Source of the DNA: PGYR01 sp041675005
Lineage (GTDB): Bacteria > Bacteroidota > Ignavibacteria > Kapaibacteriales > UBA2268
Length of the DNA: 64,000 bases
Assembly (NCBI GenBank): GCA_041675005.1
Contig: JBAYUQ010000015.1
Span: 7,279 to 71,278 of the forward strand
Reading direction: 5' to 3'
Part shown: piece by piece, positions 44,921 through 53,012 of the stretch
How positions within the stretch are numbered: position 1 is the stretch's first letter
Layout of the letters: every line of letters starts with the position of its first letter
Made by a program: the position numbers and the translations under genes
Notes under the pieces: generated by a model
The model's database searches: none
The model's input: the letters and a program-made list of their open reading frames with translations, nothing else
Told to the model about the DNA's origin: nothing

Positions 44921-46672
44921 ATGAGTGCGAAAAAGAAAGATGTTATTCCAAAGAAAGTGGCGACTCCAAAGAAAGCAGTGACTACTAAAAAAGTAGCTAC
45001 TACGAAGGCAGCAGCAACTTCAAAAAAAGTAGCATCACCTAAAAAAGCTGTTGCTCCGAAGAAAGTAACTACACCCAAAAAAGCCGTAGTCCCAAAGAAA
45101 GTAACAACACCAAGTAAAGCGGCATCGCCAAGTAAAGCTCTAACTACAAAGAAGGTAGCAGCTACCAAGAAAGTGGCTAAAAAGAAAACTAAAAAGGTTG
45201 CTAAGAAGGGTTCTACGAAAGAAGTTTTGAATGGCTTACCTGATATAAGAAGATATTTTCATAAGAATGAAATCCCGATTTATTTTATTAGTGCGACTAA
45301 TTTCAATCTTTTAGGTGCGGATGAGTGGATAAAAGGATTCAAATTCATTTCACATATTGAATGTTTTGACGGAGAACACCCTAACGTATTCTCACCAAAA
45401 AATGAAATCCCACACGATGAATTTACAAGTATCGAAGATATAAATAATTATTTACTTATGCATCCAGAAGTTCAAGACTATCTAGTTACTAGAAAGAAAG
45501 GTAGAACTACTGGTAAAGCAATGTTCCTAATGTTTAATGAAGAGACAGAAAGGTTAGCAAAAAAGCAGGGCTTAGAGATAATTTTCCCATCCGCTAAGTT
45601 GAGAAATTTTTTGGATAACAAAGTAAACACAAACAGAATCGCTGAAAGAGCTGGCGTACCTTGTGTTCCTTATGTTTTATCTAAAGTAAAAGATTTCCAA
45701 CATTTGCGAAGAGTCTCATCTGATTTGGGTGAAAGTTTAGTTATACAAACTCCTTATGGCGATTCGGGTCATACGACTTTCTTTATTTCAAATGAGACAG
45801 AGTACAATAAGCACAAAGAAGAAATAGAGAAAGAAAAAGAAGTTAAAATAATGAAGCGTATTCGCTGTAAAGGTACAGCGATAGAGGCCTGTGTAACACG
45901 CCACGGGACTATAGTTGCTCCTCTGATGACTGAGTTAGTTGGGTTCAATGAATTGACACCTTACAAAGGTGGGTGGTGTGGTAACGAGATTTACCCTGGT
46001 GCCTTTACTCCAGAAATCAGAGAAAAAGCATCAGATTTCACAAAGAAATTTGGAAATCAGTTAAGAAAAGAAGGTTACAAAGGTTATTTTGAATTAGATT
46101 TCTTGATTGATCAAGATAATGGTGAAATTTATCTAGGTGAGTTGAATCCTCGTGTAACTGGTGCTAGCTCTATTACAAACCATGCTGTTTTTGCATTAGC
46201 TGATGCACCTTTATTTATATTCCACATACTAGAATGGATGAACGTAGAGTATAATATTGATGTAGATAAAATCAATGAAAGATGGGCAAGACAAAGAAAC
46301 ATAGATGAGTGGAGTCAGTTGATAATCAAGCATACAGAAGATACTATTGAGTACGTTGCTGAAGCTCCAAGATCTGGTATTTACAAAATGTTTGACAATG
46401 GACATATCCAATTTGACAGAATGGATACTCATAGAAGAGCAGTTGAATCAGATAAAGAAGCATTTTACTTACATATCTCCAAAGCTGGTGATTACCTTTA
46501 TGAAGGAGCAGATATGGGTATATTAGTTTCAAGAGGAAGAATGATGACCAAAGATTTCAAATTGAATCAAAGGGCTAGGAAATGGATAGAAGCAATTAGA
46601 GCCCAATATTCGACTAGACTAATCAAAGATAAGAGAATAGAAAAGCATTTGAAAGGTACACTTACTAAGTAA
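44921..46672 (+). CDS. ATP-grasp ligase with histone-like lysine-rich N-terminal tail
   Basis: The first 105 or so residues are low-complexity Lys/Ala/Thr/Pro/Val repeats of the form (A/T)-(T/S/A)-(P/T)-K-K-(A/V), like histone H1 or HU tails. The remaining 480 residues form an ATP-grasp enzyme: DNKVNTNRIAERAGVPCVPY is the lid-region start, LVIQTPYGDSGHTTF the glycine loop, YFELDFLID and YLGELNPRVTGASS the metal-binding acid strand and E-L-N-P-R motif. It resembles biotin carboxylase/carbamoyl-phosphate-synthetase ATP-grasp domains but has no biotin-acceptor or lipoyl partner nearby, so it more likely joins a carboxylate to an amine. It is the last gene of the operon, 11 bp after the decarboxylase-like gene and followed by a terminator. 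Confidence 0.83.
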   Translation: MSAKKKDVIPKKVATPKKAVTTKKVATTKAAATSKKVASPKKAVAPKKVTTPKKAVVPKKVTTPSKAASPSKALTTKKVAATKKVAKKKTKKVAKKGSTKEVLNGLPDIRRYFHKNEIPIYFISATNFNLLGADEWIKGFKFISHIECFDGEHPNVFSPKNEIPHDEFTSIEDINNYLLMHPEVQDYLVTRKKGRTTGKAMFLMFNEETERLAKKQGLEIIFPSAKLRNFLDNKVNTNRIAERAGVPCVPYVLSKVKDFQHLRRVSSDLGESLVIQTPYGDSGHTTFFISNETEYNKHKEEIEKEKEVKIMKRIRCKGTAIEACVTRHGTIVAPLMTELVGFNELTPYKGGWCGNEIYPGAFTPEIREKASDFTKKFGNQLRKEGYKGYFELDFLIDQDNGEIYLGELNPRVTGASSITNHAVFALADAPLFIFHILEWMNVEYNIDVDKINERWARQRNIDEWSQLIIKHTEDTIEYVAEAPRSGIYKMFDNGHIQFDRMDTHRRAVESDKEAFYLHISKAGDYLYEGADMGILVSRGRMMTKDFKLNQRARKWIEAIRAQYSTRLIKDKRIEKHLKGTLTK

Positions 46673-46692
46673 TTGCTACTCAGATAAATTTT

Positions 46693-46730
46693 ATAAGCCC
46701 AACCAAATTATCTTTTGGTTGGGCTTATTT
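46693..46730 (+). terminator. Intrinsic terminator ending the five-gene operon
   Basis: AAGCCCAACCAAA pairs with TTTGGTTGGGCTT around a short ATTATC-type loop and is followed by a T-rich tail. Confidence 0.9.
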
Positions 46731-46789
46731 TTATTTTAAATATTGACGTACCTTTTTACGAGTGTTAAGACAAATAATCTGTGTTTCCT

Positions 46790-46832
46790 CATGTTAACAT
46801 GGAGGTCGGGAGACGTAAGCATTACGCCTCTA
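46790..46832. repeat. Palindromic intergenic sequence
   Basis: A perfect 12-bp palindrome (catgttaacatg, 46790-46801) is followed by gagacgtaa-gca-ttacgcctc (46810-46830), an imperfect inverted repeat. It lies between the convergent ends of the ATP-grasp gene and the propeller gene. It may be a remnant of a dispersed repeat or a weak terminator for the minus-strand gene; there is no clear T-run. Confidence 0.35.
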
Positions 46833-46866
46833 AATTGATCTAGTGTTTATATTTTATTGGAGTTTT

Positions 46867-49035
46867 TTACTCCACCACCACTTTCACTGCCTTCTCTTCT
46901 GTGCCGTGCTTAATGTTGATTAGGTATATACCCGGCTGAGCTGAGGAGCAATCCCAAATAAGATTACCATAGTGATTCTCTTGCTTTACTATGCTGATTT
47001 TATCAGTGGCATCTATTTTCTTACCAGTTATATCGTATATACTAATGTCATCTGTGGTCATCGGTAAATTTATATCCCAATAGAATAGCACCTTTACCTC
47101 TGATTTTGCTGGATTAGGGTAAGGAGGATATGTGTATAGATAATTGCGTTCTATTTCTGATTCGACTGAGGATTTGACTTCTATACCGAGGTCGGAGAGT
47201 TTAGCACGATAAATACCATTTCTAGTACCGGCTATCAAATATTCATTATGAACTGCCAAATCTAAAAATGTGAGGTTAGTACCATCTGATTCTATAAAGA
47301 ACTCTTCCCAACTAATACCATTATTTTGAGATATAATAAGTCCTAAACTTGAAGTTATATATATAATTCCATTTTCAACAAATGCTCTCTGCAATCTACC
47401 TTCAACATTATAAGTAATATTTATACTTTCCCATTCTAATCCATAATTAGTAGAAGTAAATAATTCTTTGTCCAAATTAAAATAATAAATCTTACCTTCA
47501 TCAAACATTAAATTTAAACTATTAATTGGTATTTCAGATTTTATAAATTTCAAATCATCACTATCAAATAAGTTTTTATAAATTCCTGAATCAGATACTG
47601 CAAAATACTCTTCTTTATTATTTAGAAATTTGTATAATCTTATGTTCGTATCTAAATTTGGTTCTGTGTAGTTGTCCCAAGTTTTACCCAAATCTTTAGA
47701 AATTCGAGATATCTCAGTCACAGAACTAACAATTATTATACTATCTTTTATTAAAAAATCAGACATCCAACCTTCTAGTATGAATGGGCCTGTTGATTCG
47801 TAACGCCAATTATTACCATAGTCCAAAGATAAATAAAATGAATTTCCATAAGGAGTAGGAGCTATTAGGATACCATCCTTTTTATAAAAGCTAGTAGTAC
47901 TAGAGCTGATAGTGCTTAAAAGAGGACTATAATTATACCAATTATTTCCGTAATCAGTAGAATATATTATTCCATTGTTCCCAGCTACTGAAAAAAGAGT
48001 ATCGCTTATTAGTTTTACAGTTGGAACAATATATTTATCAGTTTTAGGGGTTACTTCTTCCCAACTCTCTCCCTTATTACGGGTCAGATATAGAGTGCCA
48101 TCATCAGCTAAAGTAAAAACACCCTCTTTAGAATCTGAATAGATAATAACACGTGGAGTTAATATACCATTATTACTTTTTATCCAAGTTTGACCGTCAT
48201 CTGTAGAGCGATAGATACCTAAAGTATCTTTGAAATCTGGTGAATTTGTAAGGAAAGTTCCAAATAATACATCACCAAATGAATGAAATTTCATAACTGG
48301 AAATAGATTATTTGTATCTACTAACCAAGCCCCCCCCCTATCAGTAGTTCGATAGACGTGATTGTCACTTGCCCCTACAATGAAATGTCCATTGTGATAG
48401 ACCATTGAAATTAGGCCTTTTTCATTAAACTCTATTTCCTTCCAAGTATCACCATAATCTTCCGAATATTTGATACCGTCATGTGTTCCGTGTTCTTTAT
48501 TGTAATTAGTATCGCCAGCATAAATAATATTTCCATCTGTAACTATTAAATCGGCATAAACTGAATCCGACTTATCGCTATTGGTATATAATTTTTCCCA
48601 AATTCCTTCTTCTATATTTAACCTATACAAAGATGAATTAACTTTACTCACTTGAGCATAAAAAGTACCATTAGCGCAAATAATGGAATTTAATTCTTTG
48701 TAACCATTCAAACTTTCTATTTTTCTCCAATTCTCACCATAATCTTGTGATAGAAATATTCCATTTTTGCTACATAATAAAACTAAATTTTCTTTCTGAG
48801 TGACTGAACTAATTAATCCGAATTCATTTATACTAATCGAATTCAAACTAACCCAATTGTCATCTTCTAGTATTAAGTTTCCATTTTGTTTAGTTGAAAC
48901 ATATGACTCGCCATTTAAGTTAAAAATGGAATATATCTTTTCTTTTTCGACTGCTCCATTCACTCTCTGCCATACATCGGCAGAGAGTGAAAGAGTAAGG
49001 AAAAGGAATGTTATTATTAATATTATTTTTTTCAT
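46867..49035 (-). CDS. Secreted Asp-box beta-propeller protein with T9SS tail
   Basis: The start chosen is the ATG at 49035 (MKKIILIITFLFLTLSLSAD); an in-frame ATG at 49047 would add MDKI. The 722-residue protein contains many Asp-box strands of the form S-x-D-x-G-x-x-W: SQDYGENW, SEDYGDTW, TTDRGGAW, STDDGQTW, STDYGNNW, SLDYGNNW, SKDLGKTW and STNYGLEW, as in sialidase/Vps10-type propellers. No sialidase FRIP motif or catalytic triad is evident. The C-terminus is a Por-secretion tail with PYPNPAKSEV and SIYDITGKKI. It is probably a surface-bound binding protein. A run of nine G residues (coding strand) inside the gene at 48340-48348 could slip. The upstream Cys-rich gene ends 25 bp before this start, suggesting an operon. 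Confidence 0.85.
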   Translation of the reverse strand: MKKIILIITFLFLTLSLSADVWQRVNGAVEKEKIYSIFNLNGESYVSTKQNGNLILEDDNWVSLNSISINEFGLISSVTQKENLVLLCSKNGIFLSQDYGENWRKIESLNGYKELNSIICANGTFYAQVSKVNSSLYRLNIEEGIWEKLYTNSDKSDSVYADLIVTDGNIIYAGDTNYNKEHGTHDGIKYSEDYGDTWKEIEFNEKGLISMVYHNGHFIVGASDNHVYRTTDRGGAWLVDTNNLFPVMKFHSFGDVLFGTFLTNSPDFKDTLGIYRSTDDGQTWIKSNNGILTPRVIIYSDSKEGVFTLADDGTLYLTRNKGESWEEVTPKTDKYIVPTVKLISDTLFSVAGNNGIIYSTDYGNNWYNYSPLLSTISSSTTSFYKKDGILIAPTPYGNSFYLSLDYGNNWRYESTGPFILEGWMSDFLIKDSIIIVSSVTEISRISKDLGKTWDNYTEPNLDTNIRLYKFLNNKEEYFAVSDSGIYKNLFDSDDLKFIKSEIPINSLNLMFDEGKIYYFNLDKELFTSTNYGLEWESINITYNVEGRLQRAFVENGIIYITSSLGLIISQNNGISWEEFFIESDGTNLTFLDLAVHNEYLIAGTRNGIYRAKLSDLGIEVKSSVESEIERNYLYTYPPYPNPAKSEVKVLFYWDINLPMTTDDISIYDITGKKIDATDKISIVKQENHYGNLIWDCSSAQPGIYLINIKHGTEEKAVKVVVE
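48340..48348 (-). repeat. G9 homopolymer tract inside the propeller gene
   Basis: The plus strand reads nine consecutive C (G on the coding strand), encoding the RGG of the TTDRGGAW Asp-box. In the present state the frame is intact. Such tracts are prone to slipped-strand errors and stand out in an A+T-rich genome. Confidence 0.8.
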
Positions 49036-49060
49036 AATTTTATCCATTATAATTTATTTT

Positions 49061-49720
49061 TTAATCATCCCATTCAAAATCATCAGGATTGCAAGGAGTA
49101 TGAAGGATAAAACAATCACTTTCATCCCCAGGTAAACTACCTATAAAATCATCAGGTAATATAACCTCATTTCCTTCTAATACGCAATTAGGTATTACCG
49201 GAAAAACTGTATTTGTTGGATCACTATGTATAATTCCAAGATCATCAATACAATACTCATACTCAATTTCACAATATTCTGAATCTTCACAAGGTAATAT
49301 AATATGCCTGTCGTTATTTGCACCTGGAATCGAAAATTCTAATTTGGCATACCAACAAACTGGCATTCTCCATTTCATTATTGTTCTTGTTTGAGTGGAA
49401 CATGGGGGTAATAAGGTTTGACAGTAATTCAGCCAGATTGATGCAGTAGTAGCAAGTTGTGTATATGCTAACTGCATTAGTTCATTTCTGTCTAATGCAC
49501 TATTACAATTAGTTAAAGGGCGTACACTATTTATTATCGCATAACCTGGGTAAGATAGTCCGCAATACACACACAAATCCACTTCATAAGGACAGCCATC
49601 TATAATTAGCGTATCCTTCATATTTGTACAAGGCTGTGCCTCAGCCTCGCTTTTCATTCCAACAGATAACAGGAATAATGTTACTCCAAGAGCAACCCAT
49701 AAGTTAGAAAATCTTATCAT
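49061..49720 (-). CDS. Cysteine-rich secreted protein of unknown function
   Basis: This 219-residue exported protein has a signal peptide (LWVALGVTLFLLSVG ... AEAQ) and 16 or so cysteines in the mature part, many in spaced pairs such as CPYEVDLCVYCG, CEDSEYCEIEYEYC and CVLEGN, which suggests a disulfide-stabilised extracellular fold. I do not recognise the family and see no Por tail; it ends acidic (DDFEWDD). It precedes the Asp-box propeller gene by 25 bp and may be co-transcribed with it. Upstream is an unusual promoter in which six AATTT units separate a TTTG from a TAAATTTG element, so expression may vary between cells. Confidence 0.7.
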   Translation of the reverse strand: MIRFSNLWVALGVTLFLLSVGMKSEAEAQPCTNMKDTLIIDGCPYEVDLCVYCGLSYPGYAIINSVRPLTNCNSALDRNELMQLAYTQLATTASIWLNYCQTLLPPCSTQTRTIMKWRMPVCWYAKLEFSIPGANNDRHIILPCEDSEYCEIEYEYCIDDLGIIHSDPTNTVFPVIPNCVLEGNEVILPDDFIGSLPGDESDCFILHTPCNPDDFEWDD

Positions 49721-49762
49721 TATAAATACCTCTTAAGTTATTAAATAGAACAAAATTGAGGT

Positions 49763-49799
49763 CAAATTTAATTTAATTTAATTTAATTTAATTTGCAAA
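49763..49799 (-). promoter_or_regulatory. Candidate phase-variable promoter with (AATTT)6 spacer
   Basis: On the minus strand TTTG (49796-49799) is followed by a 25-bp spacer and TAAATTTG (49763-49770), a perfect TAnnTTTG. The spacer consists mostly of six AATTT units (49765-49794 on the plus strand, which run into the -7 element). The normal spacer in Bacteroidota is about 19-21 bp, so losing one 5-bp unit would give 20 bp. The promoter faces the Cys-rich secreted-protein gene 43 bp downstream. Confidence 0.55.
49765..49794. repeat. Pentanucleotide tandem repeat (AATTT)6
   Basis: There are six uninterrupted copies of aattt. It is the longest non-coding microsatellite that I see in the window. 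Confidence 0.92.
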
Positions 49800-50046
49800 T
49801 AAATAGAAAAAAACAAGATTTTTTTTCAACAGCTCTATCGTAATGTTACGAAGAGAGTTAGAGAGGTTTGAATGTGTAGCATTTTAGAATGATAGGGGAA
49901 TAGTAAAAGGGAATACTCTTTGTTTTCACATCAACCTTAACCCACCTACCTGCCAAGCCGTGGGTATGGCTAAATGAGGTTTTTTGGGGGCGTATGTGCA
50001 TCGACTCCAGCACAGACACTTCGTTCAAAGTGTGGGGAGTCTTGCA

Positions 50047-50085
50047 CCATCACTCAGAGGACACGCAGTGTCCGAAGAGTCTCCA
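50047..50085. repeat. Degenerate dispersed intergenic repeat (family A)
   Basis: The stretch catcactcagaggacacgcag then tgtccgaagagtctcc is the best-preserved copy of the element also seen at 23043 and 24731. Its core gaca(c)gcagtgtc is an inverted repeat. Confidence 0.55.
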
Positions 50086-50102
50086 GGTCAAAAAGTCTTT
50101 AC

Positions 50103-52241
50103 CTACCTAACCTCTTGACCACTACTCACTGCTTTCTCTGGTGTTACCAATGCAAGCGAGCCATCATCTGAGTTAACAGCTAATAGCATTCCTTCAGATT
50201 TCTCACCCATTAACTTAGCTGGAGCAAGGTTGGCAACAACGACTACTGTCTTCCCTACTATCTCTTCAGCAGAGTAATGTTGGCTAATACCAGCTATTAT
50301 CTGTCGAGTTTCTTCGCCTATTTGTACTTGTAGTTTTAGCAATTTATTCGATTTTTTAATCGGCTCAGCAGCTATAACAGTAGCTGTTTTTAGCTTCACT
50401 TTCATGAATTCATCAAAAGTTATTTCTTCCACTTTTTCTTCCACTGTTTCTTCCTCATTTTGAGCATTTTTCTCGCCAAGTTTTGCTTTTTCGGCTTCTA
50501 CGAATTCATCTTCTATTCTGCCGAATATTATCTCAGGTTGGCGAACTAATTGTCCTTGATTTACTAATGCCAATGAAGCAGATGACCAGATATCAGTCAG
50601 CAAAGTATCATCGCCAGTAGTAATTTCTTCGCCAAGTAGTGATTGCATATAAGCGGCAGAGTAAGGTATAATCGGAGCGAAAACTATAGATAGTGAACGC
50701 ACCAATTGACAGCAAACAAACATTGTTTTAGCAGCTTGATCTCTGTCAGCTTTTATTGATTTCCATGGCTCTTCGTCGTTGAAGTACTTATTAGCAGCTC
50801 TTGCTATGTTCATAGACTCAGTTATTGCATCACGGAATCTGAACTTTTCATAATTCTCAGAGGCCTTCTCTACCCCACTTTTTAGGGCATCAATGACAGC
50901 TCTATCATTTGGCTCTAACTCGCCTTTTTTGCCAGTATTCCAATAGTCAAGAAGTGGAATATATTTATCAGAAAGATGTGGAACTTTGCCCTCAAAGTTC
51001 TTGTGTAAGAAAGTCATCAGACGATTAACAAAATTACCCAATATAGATGCTAATTCGTTGTTATTACGAGCTTGGTAGTCTTTCCAAGTGAAATCGGCAT
51101 CTCTAGTTTCTGGGAAATTCATGGCTAATGAATATCGCAATGCATCAATCTTATCTGGTTCTGGGTGTGCTTCTACGAAGTCTTTCAGATCAATTGACCA
51201 ATTTCTAGATTTAGAGAATTTTCTGCTTTCTAAATTCAAAAACTCATGAGCAGGGACATTCTTTGGTAATATATACGGATTGTCTGCATCCTTTCTACCG
51301 CGGAGCATAGCAGGGAATATCAGAGTGTGGAACACGATATTATCTTTACCTATGAACGCGTAGTATTCAGTATCCTCGCTTTGCCACCAATCTTTCCACT
51401 CATCTGAATCACCGAAATGCTTTTTAGTAGCAGAAATATAGCCCAAAACGGCATCGAACCAAACATACAATACTTTATCTTTTGTCTTTTCTTTATCCAT
51501 TCCCTCTATTTCATCGAGGCGAACACCCCACTTCAAATCACGAGTGATTGCTCTATTACTAAGCCCCTGTTTCAGCCAACTACGAGTTTGTTGCAATACA
51601 TTGTCTTTCCATGCATCAGCGTTAGATTCAATATACTTCTCCAAAAATGATTGGAATTCACCGAATTTGAAATACCAATGAGTTGTTTTCTTTAGTGCAG
51701 GAGTTTTACCTGAGATTAAGCTAATTGGGTTCTTTAGTTCGATTTGATTATAATATGCACCGCAACTGTCGCATTGGTCACCGCGAGCGTGCTCTGCACC
51801 ACAATTAGGACATATACCCTCTACATAGCGGTCTGGCAAAAACATATTAGCCGACTCATCATAAAATTGCTCTGATTCTTCCTCTTGCAGATAACCTTTG
51901 TCAAGGAAATGCTTGAAGAATTCTTTTGCTACTTCGTGGTGCTCAGAGATAGATGTACGAGAATACACATCGAACGACATACCAAGCTTTTCGAACGCTT
52001 CTTTATTTGAATAATGATATTTATCGATTATTTCTTGTGGAGTTACCCCCTCTTTTTCGGCAGCAATAGTGATAGCAACACCGTGTTCATCAGAACCGCA
52101 AACATATAGCACATCATCTCCTATCAGTCGTTTGTAACGCACGAATAGGTCAGCCGGTAAGTAAGCACCAGCACAATGCCCGAGGTGAATATATCCGTTT
52201 GCATAAGGTAAAGCAGAGGTAACAAGTATTTTCTTATTCAT
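50103..52241 (-). CDS. metG: Methionyl-tRNA synthetase with C-terminal tRNA-binding domain
   Basis: This 712-residue class I synthetase charges tRNA-Met. The HIGH signature is HLGH at 19-22 (LPYANGYIHLGH). A zinc knuckle with CPNCGAEHARGDQCDSCG sits near 145-165. The KMSKS loop reads KFSKSRNW near 342. After the anticodon-binding helical domain, residues 605-712 form a Trbp111/EMAPII-type OB fold (FMKVKLKTATVIAAEPI, GKTVVVVANLAPAKLMGEKS, SEGMLLAV), the dimeric long form. The intervening linker is acidic (EEETVEEKVEE). A candidate -7 element TATATTTG is 35 bp upstream of the start. Confidence 0.97.
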   Translation of the reverse strand: MNKKILVTSALPYANGYIHLGHCAGAYLPADLFVRYKRLIGDDVLYVCGSDEHGVAITIAAEKEGVTPQEIIDKYHYSNKEAFEKLGMSFDVYSRTSISEHHEVAKEFFKHFLDKGYLQEEESEQFYDESANMFLPDRYVEGICPNCGAEHARGDQCDSCGAYYNQIELKNPISLISGKTPALKKTTHWYFKFGEFQSFLEKYIESNADAWKDNVLQQTRSWLKQGLSNRAITRDLKWGVRLDEIEGMDKEKTKDKVLYVWFDAVLGYISATKKHFGDSDEWKDWWQSEDTEYYAFIGKDNIVFHTLIFPAMLRGRKDADNPYILPKNVPAHEFLNLESRKFSKSRNWSIDLKDFVEAHPEPDKIDALRYSLAMNFPETRDADFTWKDYQARNNNELASILGNFVNRLMTFLHKNFEGKVPHLSDKYIPLLDYWNTGKKGELEPNDRAVIDALKSGVEKASENYEKFRFRDAITESMNIARAANKYFNDEEPWKSIKADRDQAAKTMFVCCQLVRSLSIVFAPIIPYSAAYMQSLLGEEITTGDDTLLTDIWSSASLALVNQGQLVRQPEIIFGRIEDEFVEAEKAKLGEKNAQNEEETVEEKVEEITFDEFMKVKLKTATVIAAEPIKKSNKLLKLQVQIGEETRQIIAGISQHYSAEEIVGKTVVVVANLAPAKLMGEKSEGMLLAVNSDDGSLALVTPEKAVSSGQEVR

Positions 52242-52275
52242 ATTAAAATCAAGTATTCGTAAATAGTATGGACTA

Positions 52276-52283
52276 CAAATATA
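52276..52283 (-). promoter_or_regulatory. Candidate -7 promoter element of metG
   Basis: The minus strand reads TATATTTG, a perfect TAnnTTTG, 35 bp upstream of the metG ATG. No clear -33 TTTG is seen. Confidence 0.45.
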
Positions 52284-52378
52284 ATCAAGGTAATTGGTAA
52301 AAAGTAATAAAAAGGGCGACGATTCAAGAATGAATTACGTATATTTGAAAATACGACTAATTATATGTAAATTTGATT

Positions 52379-52672
52379 ATGAAATTAACAGCTAAACATA
52401 TAGAACTTATTAAAGACTATTTCAGAGACAAGCCGATATTAAAAGCATATCTTTTTGGGTCTGTTGTTAGAAATACTGCTGATGAAAATAGTGATATAGA
52501 TATATTGGTTGAGTTAGATTACAGTCACTCTATTGGTCTGCTTTTTGTTAGAATGCAAAGAGAACTAGAAGAGCTATTGGGTAAAAAAGTTGATTTAGTC
52601 ACAACTAAAGGAATTTCCAAGTATATCTCCCCTATTGTAAATAAAGAAAAGCAGTTGATATATGCGAGATAG
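52379..52672 (+). CDS. mntA: MntA-type nucleotidyltransferase antitoxin
   Basis: The ATG at 52379 is preferred over an upstream TTG. The 97-residue protein is a minimal nucleotidyltransferase: FGSVVR at 26-31 and SDIDILVEL at 38-46 give the GS-x10-D-x-D pattern, and VDLVTTKGIS follows near 71. In known MntA/HepT pairs this antitoxin AMPylates a tyrosine of the HEPN toxin. The gene overlaps the downstream HEPN gene by 11 bp, the standard arrangement. It is unlikely to be an antibiotic-modifying enzyme given the size and the partner. Confidence 0.9.
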   Translation: MKLTAKHIELIKDYFRDKPILKAYLFGSVVRNTADENSDIDILVELDYSHSIGLLFVRMQRELEELLGKKVDLVTTKGISKYISPIVNKEKQLIYAR

Positions 52673-53000
52673 GATTGGAGACAAGGCAAGATTGCAACAT
52701 ATACTTGATGCAATTTCAGAAATTGAAGATTACATCGATGATGTTGACTTTCAAGATTTTGAAACCAATTCTATGATGAGAAATGCTTCGATCAGACAAC
52801 TCGAGATAATTGGTGAAGCAAGTAGTAGATTATCCAAGGAATTGAAGTTAGAAAACCCTACAGTTAATTGGAAAGATATTATCGGTTTTCGTAATATCAT
52901 AATACACCAATATTTTGGAATAGATGAAAAAATTGTTTGGGACATATTAAAAAATGACCTCCAGCTCTTAAAAAAGCAAATCGGAAAAATTTGTAAATAA
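52662..53000 (+). CDS. hepT: HepT-like HEPN ribonuclease toxin (DUF86)
   Basis: This 112-residue helical protein carries the HEPN nuclease signature R-x4-H-x-Y as R77-NIII-H82-Q-Y84, the tyrosine being the residue that MntA modifies in characterised systems. IRQLEIIGEASSRLSKEL near 44-61 is the usual DUF86 helix. It should act as an RNase toxin neutralised by the adjacent nucleotidyltransferase. The 11-bp overlap with mntA indicates coupled translation. Confidence 0.92.
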   Translation: MRDRIGDKARLQHILDAISEIEDYIDDVDFQDFETNSMMRNASIRQLEIIGEASSRLSKELKLENPTVNWKDIIGFRNIIIHQYFGIDEKIVWDILKNDLQLLKKQIGKICK

Positions 53001-53012
53001 TTTCTAGAATCA

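Larger units (their letters stand above)
49721..50102. other. Gene-free stretch of 382 bp between the Cys-rich gene and metG
   Basis: It contains the leader and repeat promoter of the Cys-rich gene (49721-49800), an A/T-rich part, and then a more G+C-rich segment from 49930 that ends in a family A repeat copy (50047-50085) just after the metG stop. No coding frame in it looks real. Confidence 0.6.

Noticed and set aside
44902..45168. 88-aa minus-strand frame over the lysine-rich tail
   Set aside because: It is produced by the repetitive AAG/AAA codons of the real gene read backwards (FF/VV repeats).
23043..50085. Dispersed repeats as a CRISPR array
   Set aside because: Copies are far apart, degenerate and not separated by regular spacers; no cas genes are present.
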